From assembly GCA_023954595.1 (NCBI GenBank), contig JAGSHJ010000190.1:1-6034 (forward strand): DNA of 6,034 nt, read 5' to 3'. Under the pieces are notes generated by a model that was given only the letters and a program-made list of their open reading frames with translations, ran no database searches and was not told the origin of the DNA. This document shows, one piece after another, positions 1-6,034 of the stretch. The position numbers and the translations under genes were made by a program. The stretch is from Bacteriovoracaceae bacterium (GTDB lineage: Bacteria; Bdellovibrionota; Bacteriovoracia; Bacteriovoracales; Bacteriovoracaceae). Numbering within the stretch: position 1 is the stretch's first letter; each line of letters starts with the position of its first letter.

Positions 1-97
1 AAATACCTAGTTACATCTCGAACCTAGAAGTCAAGCTCACTTGCGGCGAAGGTAGTGCTCGGGTGACTGAGTGTCAGAATAGCAAGACGCACCCATT
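1..97 (+). rRNA. rrf: 5S ribosomal RNA, 3' part (5' end outside window)
   Basis: This is the 3' portion of 5S rRNA, the small RNA of the large ribosomal subunit. The conserved loop B/C block (CGAAC...AGAAGT, bases 19-32) and the following GCGGCGAAGGTAGTG block (43-57) match the bacterial 5S consensus in order and spacing. From base 5 to about 96 the segment lines up almost base for base in length with the last 92 nucleotides of the E. coli 5S, so roughly the first 24-28 nucleotides lie upstream of the window. The exact 3' end (96-98) is estimated, because the 5' strand of the closing helix is not visible. It sits just before a strong terminator, as expected for the last gene of an rRNA operon. 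Confidence 0.9.
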
Positions 98-105
98 ATT
101 TTTAT

Positions 106-137
106 AAAAGCCCACTTTTTAAGTGGGCTTTTTTTTT
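106..137 (+). terminator. Rho-independent terminator of the rRNA operon
   Basis: A perfect 12-base-pair stem (106-117 pairing with 121-132) encloses a three-base TTT loop. The core is GCCCACTT/AAGTGGGC, followed by an uninterrupted T run at 129-137. It starts about 9 bases after the inferred 5S end, so it very probably ends the rRNA transcript and insulates the membrane-protein gene downstream from rRNA transcription. Confidence 0.93.
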
Positions 138-205
138 GTCTATATATCAAGACCTAAGTCTTATCCTTCTTTCATTATTAATTAAAATAAGCTTAAATTA
201 ACTTT

Positions 206-2062
206 ATGTTCTTACGAGATTATAAAATACTATTTAAAAGATTAGGCTTTGCTCTAGCTTTGTTTACTTTGAGTAGACTAGGCTTTTACTTTTTTAATTT
301 CACATATTTTCAAGTTGGTTCATTTCAAGAAACTGTACTGGCCTTCATTTATGGCCTTCGGTTTGATCTGGCCACGATGCTCATTGCGAACATCTTTTTT
401 ATACTGTTTTCAATCGTTCCTTTTCGGAATTCTACTTATGACACCTTTTTGCGATGGGTTTTCACCATAAGTAATACGATATGGTTAGTTTTCATAATTG
501 CAGATTATGAGTTTTTTAAATTTAATGGAAAAAAACTAACTTACGACTTATTTCTCGTGAGTAATGATATTCAAGAACAAGCATTTCAACTTATTCTGAA
601 TTATTGGTATTTAAGTTTACTGGTTATTATAACTAGCTTTTCTCTTTTTAAGTACTTTCCAAAGAGAGATTTGAGCGGGCTTTATTACTTCTCTCGCATT
701 AAATTGTATTTTGCTCTACCTCTATCTCTTTGTGTATTTGTACTCACTGGAATTTTTGTTAGGGGTGGTCTTCAAATGCGAAGTCTTAGTCCTAAAGATG
801 CTTTTGTATTTGAGAGTTATGAACTTGGAAACCTTGCGTTAAACTCTTCCTATACGTTAATTCGATCATTTGGAAAAAAAGGTGCACCCTTAGTTAAGTA
901 TTATTCTTCTGATAAGGCAGCCTTAGATGAAATACTCTCTAAAAGAAGCTTTGCTGAAAGTGGCCTTGGTAAAGAAAATCAAAACGTTGTCATCCTTATC
1001 GTAGAAAGTCTTTCTCAGGAGTATATGGATGGGGAGTACACACCTTTTTTAAATTCAATAGCTAGTAAAGGCGCATTTTTTTCTAAAAATTTTGCAAACG
1101 GAAGGCGCTCCATTGAGGCATTACCATCAATAATGACAGGGTTTCCTTCGTTGTTAAATACACCTCTGTCGCAATCACAGTACCAGTCTAACAAGTTTCA
1201 TGCATTACCTAGCATTCTTAAATCAAACGGCTATAGGTCAGCTTTCTTTCATGGTGGAAAGCGAGGAACTATGGACTTTGATGCTTACTGTGCATCTATA
1301 GGTTTTGATGAATACTTTGCTAAGGAAGATTACCCAGATCAGGAGCACTTTGATGGTCATTGGGGGATCTTTGATCATTACTTTTTAGAATATACTGCTA
1401 AGAAGTTAGAAAGTTTTGAAAAACCATTTTTTGCTGGAATTTTCACCCTTAGTTCGCATCAACCATATACGATTCCTGATCAGTTTAAGGGGAAATTCAA
1501 TAAGGGCACATTACCGATACATGAAAGCATAGGCTATGCAGATCACGCTATAAAAATGTTCTTTGATGAAAATAAGGATAAAGCCTGGTTTAAGAATACT
1601 CTTTTTGTGATTACTGGTGATCATACTCAAGCTAATGCTGATAAACGATATGGAAGTGTTCTAGGGCGTTTTAGAGTTCCCTTGATCTTTTATCACCCAA
1701 CTATGAATTTGAATTCCCAGGTAAGTGACAAGGTTACACAACATGCTGATATTTTGCCTAGTATCTTGGACTTATTGAATATTTCTTATACAGATAAGTT
1801 GTATTTTGGTGCCTCAGTCTTTAATGAGGGCGAGGGCCGAATGCTAAACCAAGACTCTGGTAGCCACATCTTTATTTCAGGTAAATCGATGGTACTTTTC
1901 GATGGTGAAAATGAGAAGCGCTATACTGTAGACTCTGATTTTCTGAAAGTACTACCGCCTTCAATGCCATTTAATGAAACAACATTGGATGAGCTTAAGG
2001 CCTATATTCAATACACATTTAATGGTCTAAGAAATAATAACATTTATAAAATCTCGAAATGA
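206..2062 (+). CDS. LTA synthase/phosphoglycerol transferase family membrane sulfatase-fold protein
   Basis: This 618-residue protein resembles the LtaS/OpgB/YejM group, which transfers or hydrolyses phospho-head-groups (typically phosphoglycerol from phosphatidylglycerol) outside the inner membrane. Seen: about five hydrophobic segments (near residues 13-30, 45-72, 82-100, 130-148, 167-185), then a soluble domain from about 258. Domain motifs are NVVILIVES (E267, metal-ligand position), NGRRSIEALPSIMTG (S302 where LtaS has its catalytic Thr), FFHGGKRG (H349), SSHQPY (H418), TGDHT (D472, H473) and QHADILPSILDLL near 513-524. The spacing follows S. aureus LtaS closely and the length is typical. 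The substrate cannot be read from the sequence: osmoregulated glucan decoration, a glycolipid head-group or another envelope polymer are all possible. The start at 206 gives an ordinary N-terminus, but no clear Shine-Dalgarno precedes it in the A+T-rich leader. The leader (138-205) has only weak promoter-like hexamers. The gene appears to be monocistronic between the rRNA terminator and the carboxylase operon. Confidence 0.88.
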   Translation: MFLRDYKILFKRLGFALALFTLSRLGFYFFNFTYFQVGSFQETVLAFIYGLRFDLATMLIANIFFILFSIVPFRNSTYDTFLRWVFTISNTIWLVFIIADYEFFKFNGKKLTYDLFLVSNDIQEQAFQLILNYWYLSLLVIITSFSLFKYFPKRDLSGLYYFSRIKLYFALPLSLCVFVLTGIFVRGGLQMRSLSPKDAFVFESYELGNLALNSSYTLIRSFGKKGAPLVKYYSSDKAALDEILSKRSFAESGLGKENQNVVILIVESLSQEYMDGEYTPFLNSIASKGAFFSKNFANGRRSIEALPSIMTGFPSLLNTPLSQSQYQSNKFHALPSILKSNGYRSAFFHGGKRGTMDFDAYCASIGFDEYFAKEDYPDQEHFDGHWGIFDHYFLEYTAKKLESFEKPFFAGIFTLSSHQPYTIPDQFKGKFNKGTLPIHESIGYADHAIKMFFDENKDKAWFKNTLFVITGDHTQANADKRYGSVLGRFRVPLIFYHPTMNLNSQVSDKVTQHADILPSILDLLNISYTDKLYFGASVFNEGEGRMLNQDSGSHIFISGKSMVLFDGENEKRYTVDSDFLKVLPPSMPFNETTLDELKAYIQYTFNGLRNNNIYKISK

Positions 2063-2076
2063 ATGCGCTCCGTGTC

Positions 2077-2106
2077 TGAAAAGGCGCTTAGTCTTGTCAG
2101 TTTTCA
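2077..2106. promoter_or_regulatory. Possible operator: inverted repeat over the -35 of the carboxylase promoter
   Basis: TGAAAA at 2077-2082 and TTTTCA at 2101-2106 are exact reverse complements separated by 18 bases, and they flank the candidate -35 box at 2094-2099. A dimeric regulator could bind here, as MerR- or TetR-type regulators do for leucine-degradation operons in other proteobacteria. Only six base pairs match, in A/T-rich DNA, so chance is a serious alternative. No regulator gene lies in the window. Confidence 0.18.
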
Positions 2107-2122
2107 TCAACATAGATAGGAT
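2094..2122 (+). promoter_or_regulatory. Candidate sigma-70 promoter of the carboxylase operon
   Basis: TTGTCA at 2094-2099 matches the -35 consensus at five of six bases. Exactly 17 bases later TAGGAT at 2117-2122 matches the -10 consensus at four of six, including the key first two and last positions. Transcription would begin near 2129-2131, giving a leader of about 20 bases before the ATG at 2150. This fits the gap between two functionally unrelated genes and independently argues against the upstream ATG at 2123. It is predicted from sequence only. Confidence 0.45.
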
Positions 2123-2140
2123 ATGCAAAAATTCAAATAC

Positions 2141-2144
2141 GGGA
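2141..2144 (+). promoter_or_regulatory. Ribosome binding site deciding the mccB start
   Basis: GGGA lies five bases before the ATG at 2150, a workable though short Shine-Dalgarno. The alternative in-frame ATG at 2123 has its only G-rich stretch (TAGG, 2117-2120) two bases away, too close for normal initiation and inside the candidate -10 box. Confidence 0.4.
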
Positions 2145-2149
2145 TTCGA

Positions 2150-3763
2150 ATGGATATTCTTAAAACTACGATCGACAATTCCTCAGTTCAATTTGAGGAA
2201 AATAAAAAATTTCATCTAAATTTAAAAAGTGAATTAACTGAAAGACTAGAAAAGGTAAAACTTGGTGGTGGCGAGAAGTATGTCTCTAAACATACTTCTA
2301 GAGGTAAGCTGCTAGCAAGGCAACGTATCGAAAAGATTATTGATGATGGTTCTGCTTTTCTTGAGTTAAGTCCACTTGCCGCTCATGAAGTTTATGACGA
2401 AGAGGTTCCTAGTGCTGGTATCGTTACTGGTATTGGGAATGTTCACGGTATTCAATGCATGTTTGTGGCAAATGATGCAACTGTGAAGGGTGGAACTTAC
2501 TTTCCATTGACGGTTAAAAAACATATTAGGGCGCAAGAAGTTGCGATGCAGAACAATTTGCCATGCATTTACCTTGTTGATTCTGGTGGGGCCTTTCTTC
2601 CTATGCAAGATGAGGTTTTTCCAGATAAAGAGCATTTTGGAAGAATATTCTTTAATCAAGCACAGATGTCAGCGAAAGGTATACCTCAAATTGCCGTTGT
2701 ATTGGGGTCTTGTACCGCTGGTGGTGCATATGTTCCGGCAATGAGTGACGAAACAATCATTGTTAAAGAAAATGGAACTATTTTCTTGGGGGGACCTCCT
2801 CTTGTTAAAGCTGCCACAGGTGAAGAGGTTTCAGCTGAAGACCTAGGTGGCGCAGATGTGCATACGCGTATTAGCGGTGTGGCCGATCATTTCGCACAAG
2901 ACGAAGAGGATGCACTTCATATAACAAGAAATGTAATGGAAAATTTAAATTTTAAATATCCAGCCAAGAAGACAGTAGAGTCAAAACCTGAAGAGCCGGC
3001 ATACGCTATTGATGAGATCTACGGGATCGTCTCTAAGGACTCTAGAATTCCTTATGACGTTAAAGAGATTATTGCCCGAATAGTAGATGGATCAAGGTTT
3101 CATGAATTCAAACCTCGTTATGGTGAAACTCTAGTTTGTGGGTTTGCAAAAATTCACGGACAAAACATAGGAATTCTTGGCAACAATGGCATTCTCTTTT
3201 CTGAGAGCGCGCAAAAGGGTGCTCACTTTATTGAACTATGCTCCCAAAGAAATATTCCAATTCTTTTCTTGCAGAATATTACCGGTTTTATGGTTGGTAA
3301 GCAGTATGAGCATGAGGGAATAGCTAAGCATGGTGCTAAGCTTGTAACAGCAGTATCTACTACTAATGTTCCAAAGTTCACTGTTGTTATTGGCGGTTCA
3401 TATGGGGCTGGTAATTACGGAATGTGTGGTAGGGCCTATGATCCAAGATTCTTATGGATGTGGCCTAACTCTAAAATTTCGGTAATGGGTGGAGAACAGG
3501 CCGCAAATGTTCTTACAACTGTAAGACAAGATGGGCTCAAGTATCGTGGTAAAGACGAAATGTCTCAAGAAGAGGTTAATCAATTCCAAGAGCCTATTCT
3601 TAAAAAATATGAAAAAGAAGGAAGTGCATATTACTCAACAGCACGACTGTGGGATGATGGCATCATTGATCCTGTGAAGACTAGAGATATTCTGGGTCTT
3701 GCAATTTCAATTTCTCATAATAAAGAATTCGAGCCAACTAAGTTTGGCGTCTTTAGGATGTAA
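2150..3763 (+). CDS. mccB: Methylcrotonyl-CoA carboxylase beta subunit (carboxyltransferase)
   Basis: This subunit transfers the carboxyl group from carboxybiotin to 3-methylcrotonyl-CoA, giving 3-methylglutaconyl-CoA in leucine/isovalerate breakdown (cytoplasm). The 537 residues match the family along their whole length. Seen: KLGGGEKYVSKHTSRGKLLARQRI (37-60), ANDATVKGG (107-115), CIYLVDSGGAFLP (139-151), the N-half oxyanion stretch GSCTAGGAYVPAMSDE (186-201), GPPLVKAATGEEVSAEDLGGAD (215-236), then the C-half with GNNGILFSESAQKGAHFI (344-361), LQNITGFMVG (374-383), GGSYGAGNYGMCGRAY (415-430) and WPNSKISVMGGEQAANVL (438-455), ending FGVFRM as in the human protein. These are the MCC-type signatures, closer than propionyl-CoA or acetyl-CoA carboxylase subunits; geranyl-CoA carboxylase is the nearest alternative. 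An ATG at 2123 would add nine residues, but the N-terminus MDILKTTIDN...F from 2150 aligns with the usual bacterial start. It heads a tight operon, and the next ATG follows its stop after two bases. Confidence 0.95.
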   Translation: MDILKTTIDNSSVQFEENKKFHLNLKSELTERLEKVKLGGGEKYVSKHTSRGKLLARQRIEKIIDDGSAFLELSPLAAHEVYDEEVPSAGIVTGIGNVHGIQCMFVANDATVKGGTYFPLTVKKHIRAQEVAMQNNLPCIYLVDSGGAFLPMQDEVFPDKEHFGRIFFNQAQMSAKGIPQIAVVLGSCTAGGAYVPAMSDETIIVKENGTIFLGGPPLVKAATGEEVSAEDLGGADVHTRISGVADHFAQDEEDALHITRNVMENLNFKYPAKKTVESKPEEPAYAIDEIYGIVSKDSRIPYDVKEIIARIVDGSRFHEFKPRYGETLVCGFAKIHGQNIGILGNNGILFSESAQKGAHFIELCSQRNIPILFLQNITGFMVGKQYEHEGIAKHGAKLVTAVSTTNVPKFTVVIGGSYGAGNYGMCGRAYDPRFLWMWPNSKISVMGGEQAANVLTTVRQDGLKYRGKDEMSQEEVNQFQEPILKKYEKEGSAYYSTARLWDDGIIDPVKTRDILGLAISISHNKEFEPTKFGVFRM

Positions 3764-3765
3764 TA

Positions 3766-4554
3766 ATGGAATATCAATTTTTAAAACTTAATATGGACGC
3801 TCAGGGAGTTGCAACAGTCACTCTTAATCGCCCTGAAATTCACAATGCATTTAATGACAAACTAATAGAAGAGTTAAGGCACGTATTTTTTGAATTAAAT
3901 CAAAATATTCAATGTCGTCTGGCGATATTGACCGGTGAGGGCAAGTCCTTTTGTGCTGGTGCTGATCTTAACTGGATGAAGTCAATGGTTGAGTATTCGA
4001 AAAGTCAGAATATTGAAGACTCCAGAAAGTTAGCTAAAATGTTTGAGACTATAGACAACTTTTCTAAGCCATTAATTGGTAAGGTTAATGGTCATGCCCT
4101 AGGTGGTGGTGTTGGATTGGCCGCCGTGTGTGATTACGTCCTTGCCAGTGAACGTGCCAAATTTGGATTTACGGAAGCGAGGCTAGGGCTAGTACCTGCA
4201 GTCATATCACCTTTTTGTATTAATAAAATTGGCGTTTCAAATGCACGAGCTTGGTTTCTATCTGGCGAGCTTTTTAATACGCAAAAAGCATTTGAAATGG
4301 GACTAGTCCACGAAGTCTGCTCCTTAGAAGAATTAGATACTAGACTAGAATCTCTAATTAAAAGCTTCTTAAAGGCCGGTCCTTCGGCTGCAGTGGCCTC
4401 CAAGGCCCTTATAAAAAATGTTACCTCCCTTCCTGGTGCAGATATTCAGGAATACACCTTGGAGAGAATCGCAGAGTTAAGGGTATCAGAAGAGGGACAA
4501 GAGGGTATGCAGGCCTTACTGAATAAAACAAAACCAAGTTGGGTGGTCGAATGA
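3766..4554 (+). CDS. liuC: Enoyl-CoA hydratase, methylglutaconyl-CoA hydratase type
   Basis: This 262-residue crotonase-fold enzyme probably hydrates 3-methylglutaconyl-CoA to HMG-CoA, the step after the carboxylase. Seen: VATVTLNRPEIHNAFN (15-30), the first oxyanion-hole block GKSFCAGADLNWMK (59-72), the second, HALGGGVGLAAVCDY (110-124), FTEARLGLVPAVISPF (135-150), and the C-terminal SEEGQEGMQALLNKTKPSW (241-259). The NWMK after GADL and the LGLVPAVISPF string are typical of bacterial LiuC proteins rather than fatty-acid crotonases. E137 occupies the place of rat crotonase Glu144. The residue aligned with Glu164 appears to be Ala162, so only one of the two classic acidic catalytic residues is evident; I recall related LiuC proteins also lacking it. 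AGGA at 3755-3758, inside the last codons of mccB, is seven bases before the ATG, so translation is probably coupled. The stop overlaps the next start (ATGA). Specificity rests on neighbours plus motifs; geranyl-pathway hydratase is an alternative. Confidence 0.9.
   Translation: MEYQFLKLNMDAQGVATVTLNRPEIHNAFNDKLIEELRHVFFELNQNIQCRLAILTGEGKSFCAGADLNWMKSMVEYSKSQNIEDSRKLAKMFETIDNFSKPLIGKVNGHALGGGVGLAAVCDYVLASERAKFGFTEARLGLVPAVISPFCINKIGVSNARAWFLSGELFNTQKAFEMGLVHEVCSLEELDTRLESLIKSFLKAGPSAAVASKALIKNVTSLPGADIQEYTLERIAELRVSEEGQEGMQALLNKTKPSWVVE
4541..4546 (+). promoter_or_regulatory. Ribosome binding site deciding the biotin carboxylase start
   Basis: GGGTGG sits four bases before the ATG at 4551, within the final codons of the hydratase gene. 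It supports ATG 4551 over an in-frame TTG at 4539, which would add only MGGR before the normal family N-terminus and would place this G-rich stretch inside the coding region. Confidence 0.45.
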
Positions 4555-6014
4555 AAATAAAAAAAGTATTAATCGCAAACCGCGGAGAAATATCCCTAAG
4601 AGTCGCAAGAACATGTGCGAAGATGGGAATTGCAAGTGTAAGTATCTATTCAGAGACTGATAAAGATCTTCCTCATGCAAAATACTCAGAGGAAAGCTAT
4701 TCATTAGGAATGGGGAGTCTTGCACAGACATACCTTGATCAAGATAAAATTATTAAGATTGCCAAAGACTGCGGTGCGGATGCAATCCACCCAGGCTATG
4801 GATTTTTATCTGAAAATACCGAGTTCTGTAAAAAAGTAATCGATGCCGGGATCAAATTTATTGGCCCAAGTGTATCTGCGATAGAGCTCATGGGCGATAA
4901 AAAGACCTCAAAGGTAAAAATGGAAGCTTTAGGTATACCTCTTGTACCTGGTTACCATGGGAATGAACAAGACTCTGAGTTCCTTTTAGCTGAGGCCAAA
5001 AAAATAGGTTTTCCAGTACTTGTTAAAGCTACTGCCGGTGGTGGTGGAAAGGGAATGAGAATCGTTGAGACAGAGCAAGATTTTACCCAAGCTTTAGAGG
5101 GTGCAAAGCGAGAAGCAAAAAATGCTTTTGGTAACGACAAAGTTCTATTGGAAAAATACATCATTAATCCAAGGCATATCGAGGTTCAGCTGGTAAGCGA
5201 CGGCCAAGGAAATCATTACCATTTCTATGAGAGAGAATGCTCGATACAAAGAAGGTATCAAAAGGTTATTGAAGAAACTCCATCTACTGCCTTAGATCAA
5301 AAACTTAGAGATGAAATGTGCGCATGCGCTGTAAAAATTGCTGAGGGAATTGAATACGTAGGTGCCGGAACTATTGAATATATCCTTGCCCCTGATAATT
5401 CTTTTTATTTTCTAGAGATGAATACACGTCTACAGGTTGAGCATCCTGTAACTGAAATGGTTACTGGCTATGACCTTGTGGAACTTCAGATTCTTGCAGC
5501 TGCAGGTGAGGCATTCTCGTTTAAGCAAAGTGATATCAAGCAGTCTGGACACTCATTAGAGATGAGAATCTATGCTGAAGATCCTGATAATGATTTTCTA
5601 CCAAGTATAGGAAAGATCTTTAGTGTTGGAGAGCAAGAGGTTCCATCTGCCCGACTGGATAGTGGATTTGAAGCTGGAAACTATGTTTCTATAAAGTATG
5701 ACCCAATGCTTGCTAAATTAATAGTTCATGGAAGTAATCGCAAAGAAGCAATGGAGAATGCAATTAAGTCACTGAATGACTTTGTATTTTCAGGTGTAAA
5801 GACCAATAGGGATTACTTAAGAAGAATATTAAAGCATCCTAAGTTTATCGAGGGGGATATTCACACTCACTTTATTCAGGATTATAAAGACGATTTGGGC
5901 AAGAGCGAATTTCAAAGAAATGAGAAAGCACTATTAATAGCTGCAGCTCTATCTGATGAACTACCTGAAAAAAATGGTCCTTGGAACAATGTAATGAATT
6001 TTAGGAACGTATGA
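4551..6014 (+). CDS. mccA: Biotin carboxylase subunit of methylcrotonyl-CoA carboxylase, lacking the biotinyl domain
   Basis: This subunit uses ATP and bicarbonate to carboxylate biotin, feeding the beta subunit encoded upstream. Starting at ATG 4551 it has 487 residues. Seen: KVLIANRGEI (5-14); HPGYGFLSEN (80-89); ATP-grasp with K117, K159 and glycine loop GGGGKGM (163-169); H209 and E211 in PRHIEVQ; K238 in RRYQKVIEE; E276; E289, N291, R293, Q295 and E297 in the block LEMNTRLQVEHPVTE (288-302); R339 in LEMRIYAEDP; and the C-terminal biotin-carboxylase domain to about 450. Numbering tracks E. coli AccC almost exactly, so the active site is intact; position 236 is Tyr where AccC has His. MCC alpha subunits usually continue to about 650 residues with a linker (BT) domain and a biotinylated MKM motif. 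Here the protein stops after GPWNNVMNFRNV, which resembles the start of the linker region (PW...FRLN), and there is no biotin-lysine motif. The stop overlaps the next start by ATGA. A general acetyl- or propionyl-CoA carboxylase role is possible but less likely beside mccB and liuC. Confidence 0.92.
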   Translation: MKIKKVLIANRGEISLRVARTCAKMGIASVSIYSETDKDLPHAKYSEESYSLGMGSLAQTYLDQDKIIKIAKDCGADAIHPGYGFLSENTEFCKKVIDAGIKFIGPSVSAIELMGDKKTSKVKMEALGIPLVPGYHGNEQDSEFLLAEAKKIGFPVLVKATAGGGGKGMRIVETEQDFTQALEGAKREAKNAFGNDKVLLEKYIINPRHIEVQLVSDGQGNHYHFYERECSIQRRYQKVIEETPSTALDQKLRDEMCACAVKIAEGIEYVGAGTIEYILAPDNSFYFLEMNTRLQVEHPVTEMVTGYDLVELQILAAAGEAFSFKQSDIKQSGHSLEMRIYAEDPDNDFLPSIGKIFSVGEQEVPSARLDSGFEAGNYVSIKYDPMLAKLIVHGSNRKEAMENAIKSLNDFVFSGVKTNRDYLRRILKHPKFIEGDIHTHFIQDYKDDLGKSEFQRNEKALLIAAALSDELPEKNGPWNNVMNFRNV

Positions 6015-6034
6015 TGATAAAAAAAATACTATTA
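6011..6034 (+). CDS. Start of the next operon gene (cut by window end); possibly the missing linker-biotinyl part
   Basis: An open frame begins with tandem ATGs (6011 and 6014), the first overlapping the biotin carboxylase stop by four bases (ATGA), and runs MMIKKILL to the window edge. The overlap matches that at the previous junction, so this is most likely a real, coupled gene. Eight residues cannot identify it. Because the carboxylase lacks its linker and biotin-carrier domains, the simplest inference is that this gene supplies them. HMG-CoA lyase is another common neighbour, though the N-terminus does not obviously resemble it. A run of eight A (6019-6026) follows the start codons. Confidence 0.55.

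Noticed and set aside
1..97. Considered whether the first 97 bases were a small protein gene or a riboswitch
   Set aside because: The 5S rRNA signature blocks and total length to the terminator explain it fully.
138..205. Promoter for the gene at 206 (for example TTGTCT 136-141 with TCTTAT 159-164, or TAAAAT 183-188)
   Set aside because: Each candidate has a poor partner hexamer, and A/T-rich DNA yields many such matches. A promoter must exist after the terminator, but I cannot place it.
2063..2093. Possible terminator after the LTA-synthase-like gene: GCGC at 2065-2068 and GCGC at 2084-2087
   Set aside because: The stem is only four pairs with a 15-base loop and no T run follows. It is not a credible intrinsic terminator, so how the upstream transcript ends is unclear.
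2366..2659. Minus-strand open frame of 97 codons inside mccB
   Set aside because: It is antisense to a strongly conserved coding region, has no family resemblance and no start signal. It is a shadow frame.
4134..4403. Minus-strand open frame inside the hydratase gene
   Set aside because: It is opposite a conserved crotonase sequence and low in recognisable features. It is a shadow frame.
4539..4550. TTG start adding MGGR to the biotin carboxylase
   Set aside because: The family N-terminus begins at the ATG at 4551, which also has a better placed G-rich ribosome binding site and forms an ATGA overlap like the next junction.

Overview
The window is visibly A+T-rich and reads entirely on the + strand. 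It looks like chromosome of a Gram-negative bacterium. A leucine/isovalerate-type acyl-CoA carboxylase cluster beside an LTA-synthase-like sulfatase-fold enzyme, in A+T-rich DNA, would suit a Bdellovibrionota/Bacteriovorax-like or other deltaproteobacterial lineage. That placement is inference from style and gene content and is only moderately secure.

Layout: (1) Bases 1 to about 97 are the 3' three-quarters of a 5S rRNA, so an rRNA operon ends here, closed by a textbook intrinsic terminator (106-137). (2) 206-2062 encodes a 618-residue membrane protein with five N-terminal membrane segments and a periplasmic LTA synthase/phosphoglycerol-transferase-type sulfatase domain. (3) After an 87-base gap with a candidate promoter, a tightly packed operon begins: methylcrotonyl-CoA carboxylase beta subunit (2150-3763), methylglutaconyl-CoA hydratase-type enoyl-CoA hydratase (3766-4554), biotin carboxylase subunit (4551-6014), and the first eight codons of another gene (6011 onward) cut by the window end. 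Junctions are 2 bases, a 4-base ATGA overlap and another 4-base ATGA overlap, so translational coupling is likely.

How they work together: in leucine and isovalerate breakdown, 3-methylcrotonyl-CoA is carboxylated to 3-methylglutaconyl-CoA. The biotin carboxylase charges biotin with CO2 and the beta subunit transfers it to the substrate. The hydratase then makes HMG-CoA, which HMG-CoA lyase (not in the window) would cleave to acetoacetate and acetyl-CoA.

The most notable point is that the biotin carboxylase ends at 487 residues, without the linker and biotinyl domains normally fused to it in methylcrotonyl-CoA carboxylase alpha subunits. Those domains may be encoded by the overlapping downstream gene. 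I see no mobile element, CRISPR array, tRNA or clearly new system. The known families explain nearly all of the sequence.
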